A DNA stretch of 6,751 nucleotides, from positions 1-6,751 of the forward strand of contig CAMJGU010000047.1 of assembly GCA_946405325.1 (NCBI GenBank), given 5' to 3'. Shown here piece after piece: positions 6,642-6,751 of this stretch. How positions within the stretch are numbered: the first letter of the stretch is position 1; each line of letters starts with the position of its first letter. The position numbers and the translations under genes were made by a program. The DNA comes from an uncultured Clostridia bacterium (GTDB lineage: Bacteria > Bacillota_A > Clostridia > Oscillospirales > Oscillospiraceae). Under the pieces are notes generated by a model. It was not told the origin of the DNA. It saw only the letters and a program-made list of their open reading frames with translations, and did not search any database.

Positions 6642-6751
6642 TCATTTCATCAGTTCCGCGATCATGTCGGTGTACGCGCCGGGGTCGTCGAGCGGGAGGC
6701 CCGCGATCAGCAGCGCCTGATTGTAGAGGATCTTCGCGTACAGCTCCGCCT
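6642..6751 (-). CDS. htpG: Chaperone HtpG (Hsp90), C-terminal fragment
   Basis: Only the last 35 codons and the TGA stop (6642-6644) are inside the window; the gene enters from the right edge. The tail reads ...YNQALLIAGLPLDD, then PGAYTDMIAELMK. This matches the conserved C-terminal end of bacterial HtpG, where a 'LYDQALL..G..LDDP..f...i.eLm' stretch closes the dimerisation domain. HtpG is a cytosolic ATP-dependent homodimeric chaperone. The gene converges on spoIIP with a 36-nt gap that holds the shared terminator. The call rests on a short fragment. Confidence 0.8.
   Translation of the reverse strand, partial: AELYAKILYNQALLIAGLPLDDPGAYTDMIAELMK

Overview
The window (about 60% G+C by eye) most likely comes from a spore-forming member of the Clostridia, probably a G+C-rich gut lineage of the Oscillospiraceae type. 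The evidence is a clear spoIIP engulfment gene with strong Shine-Dalgarno sites, a Gram-positive style signal peptide, a surface protein with tandem bacterial Ig-like (Big_2) domains, and Rho-independent terminators. Genus-level placement is inference.

Layout, left to right. Positions 1-3912, minus strand: a very large secreted or surface protein. It has a signal peptide, a small cysteine-containing head with a BspA-like leucine-rich (LRR_5) segment, then at least 12 complete Big_2 domains and the start of a 13th. It runs off the left edge, so its C-terminus and any cell-wall anchor are not visible. Positions 3913-4071: an intergenic region with a near-perfect palindrome just ahead of the surface-protein gene and a strong terminator for the gene behind it. 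Positions 4072-5328, minus strand: a guanine deaminase (guaD). Positions 5329-5453: a compact divergent promoter region, with a housekeeping-type promoter for guaD beside a sigma-E-like sporulation promoter for spoIIP. Positions 5454-6605, plus strand: spoIIP. Positions 6607-6634: a symmetrical hairpin that can terminate transcription from both sides. Positions 6642-6751, minus strand: the last 35 codons of htpG (Hsp90).

The genes do not form one pathway. guaD (purine salvage or catabolism), spoIIP (peptidoglycan cleavage during engulfment) and htpG (chaperone) are separate transcription units set apart by their own promoters and terminators. The surface protein appears to be another single unit with its own leader. 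I see no mobile element, CRISPR array, tRNA or rRNA, and no convincing undescribed multi-gene system. The items most worth following up are the architecture of the surface protein, the palindrome in its leader, and the overlapping guaD/spoIIP promoter region.
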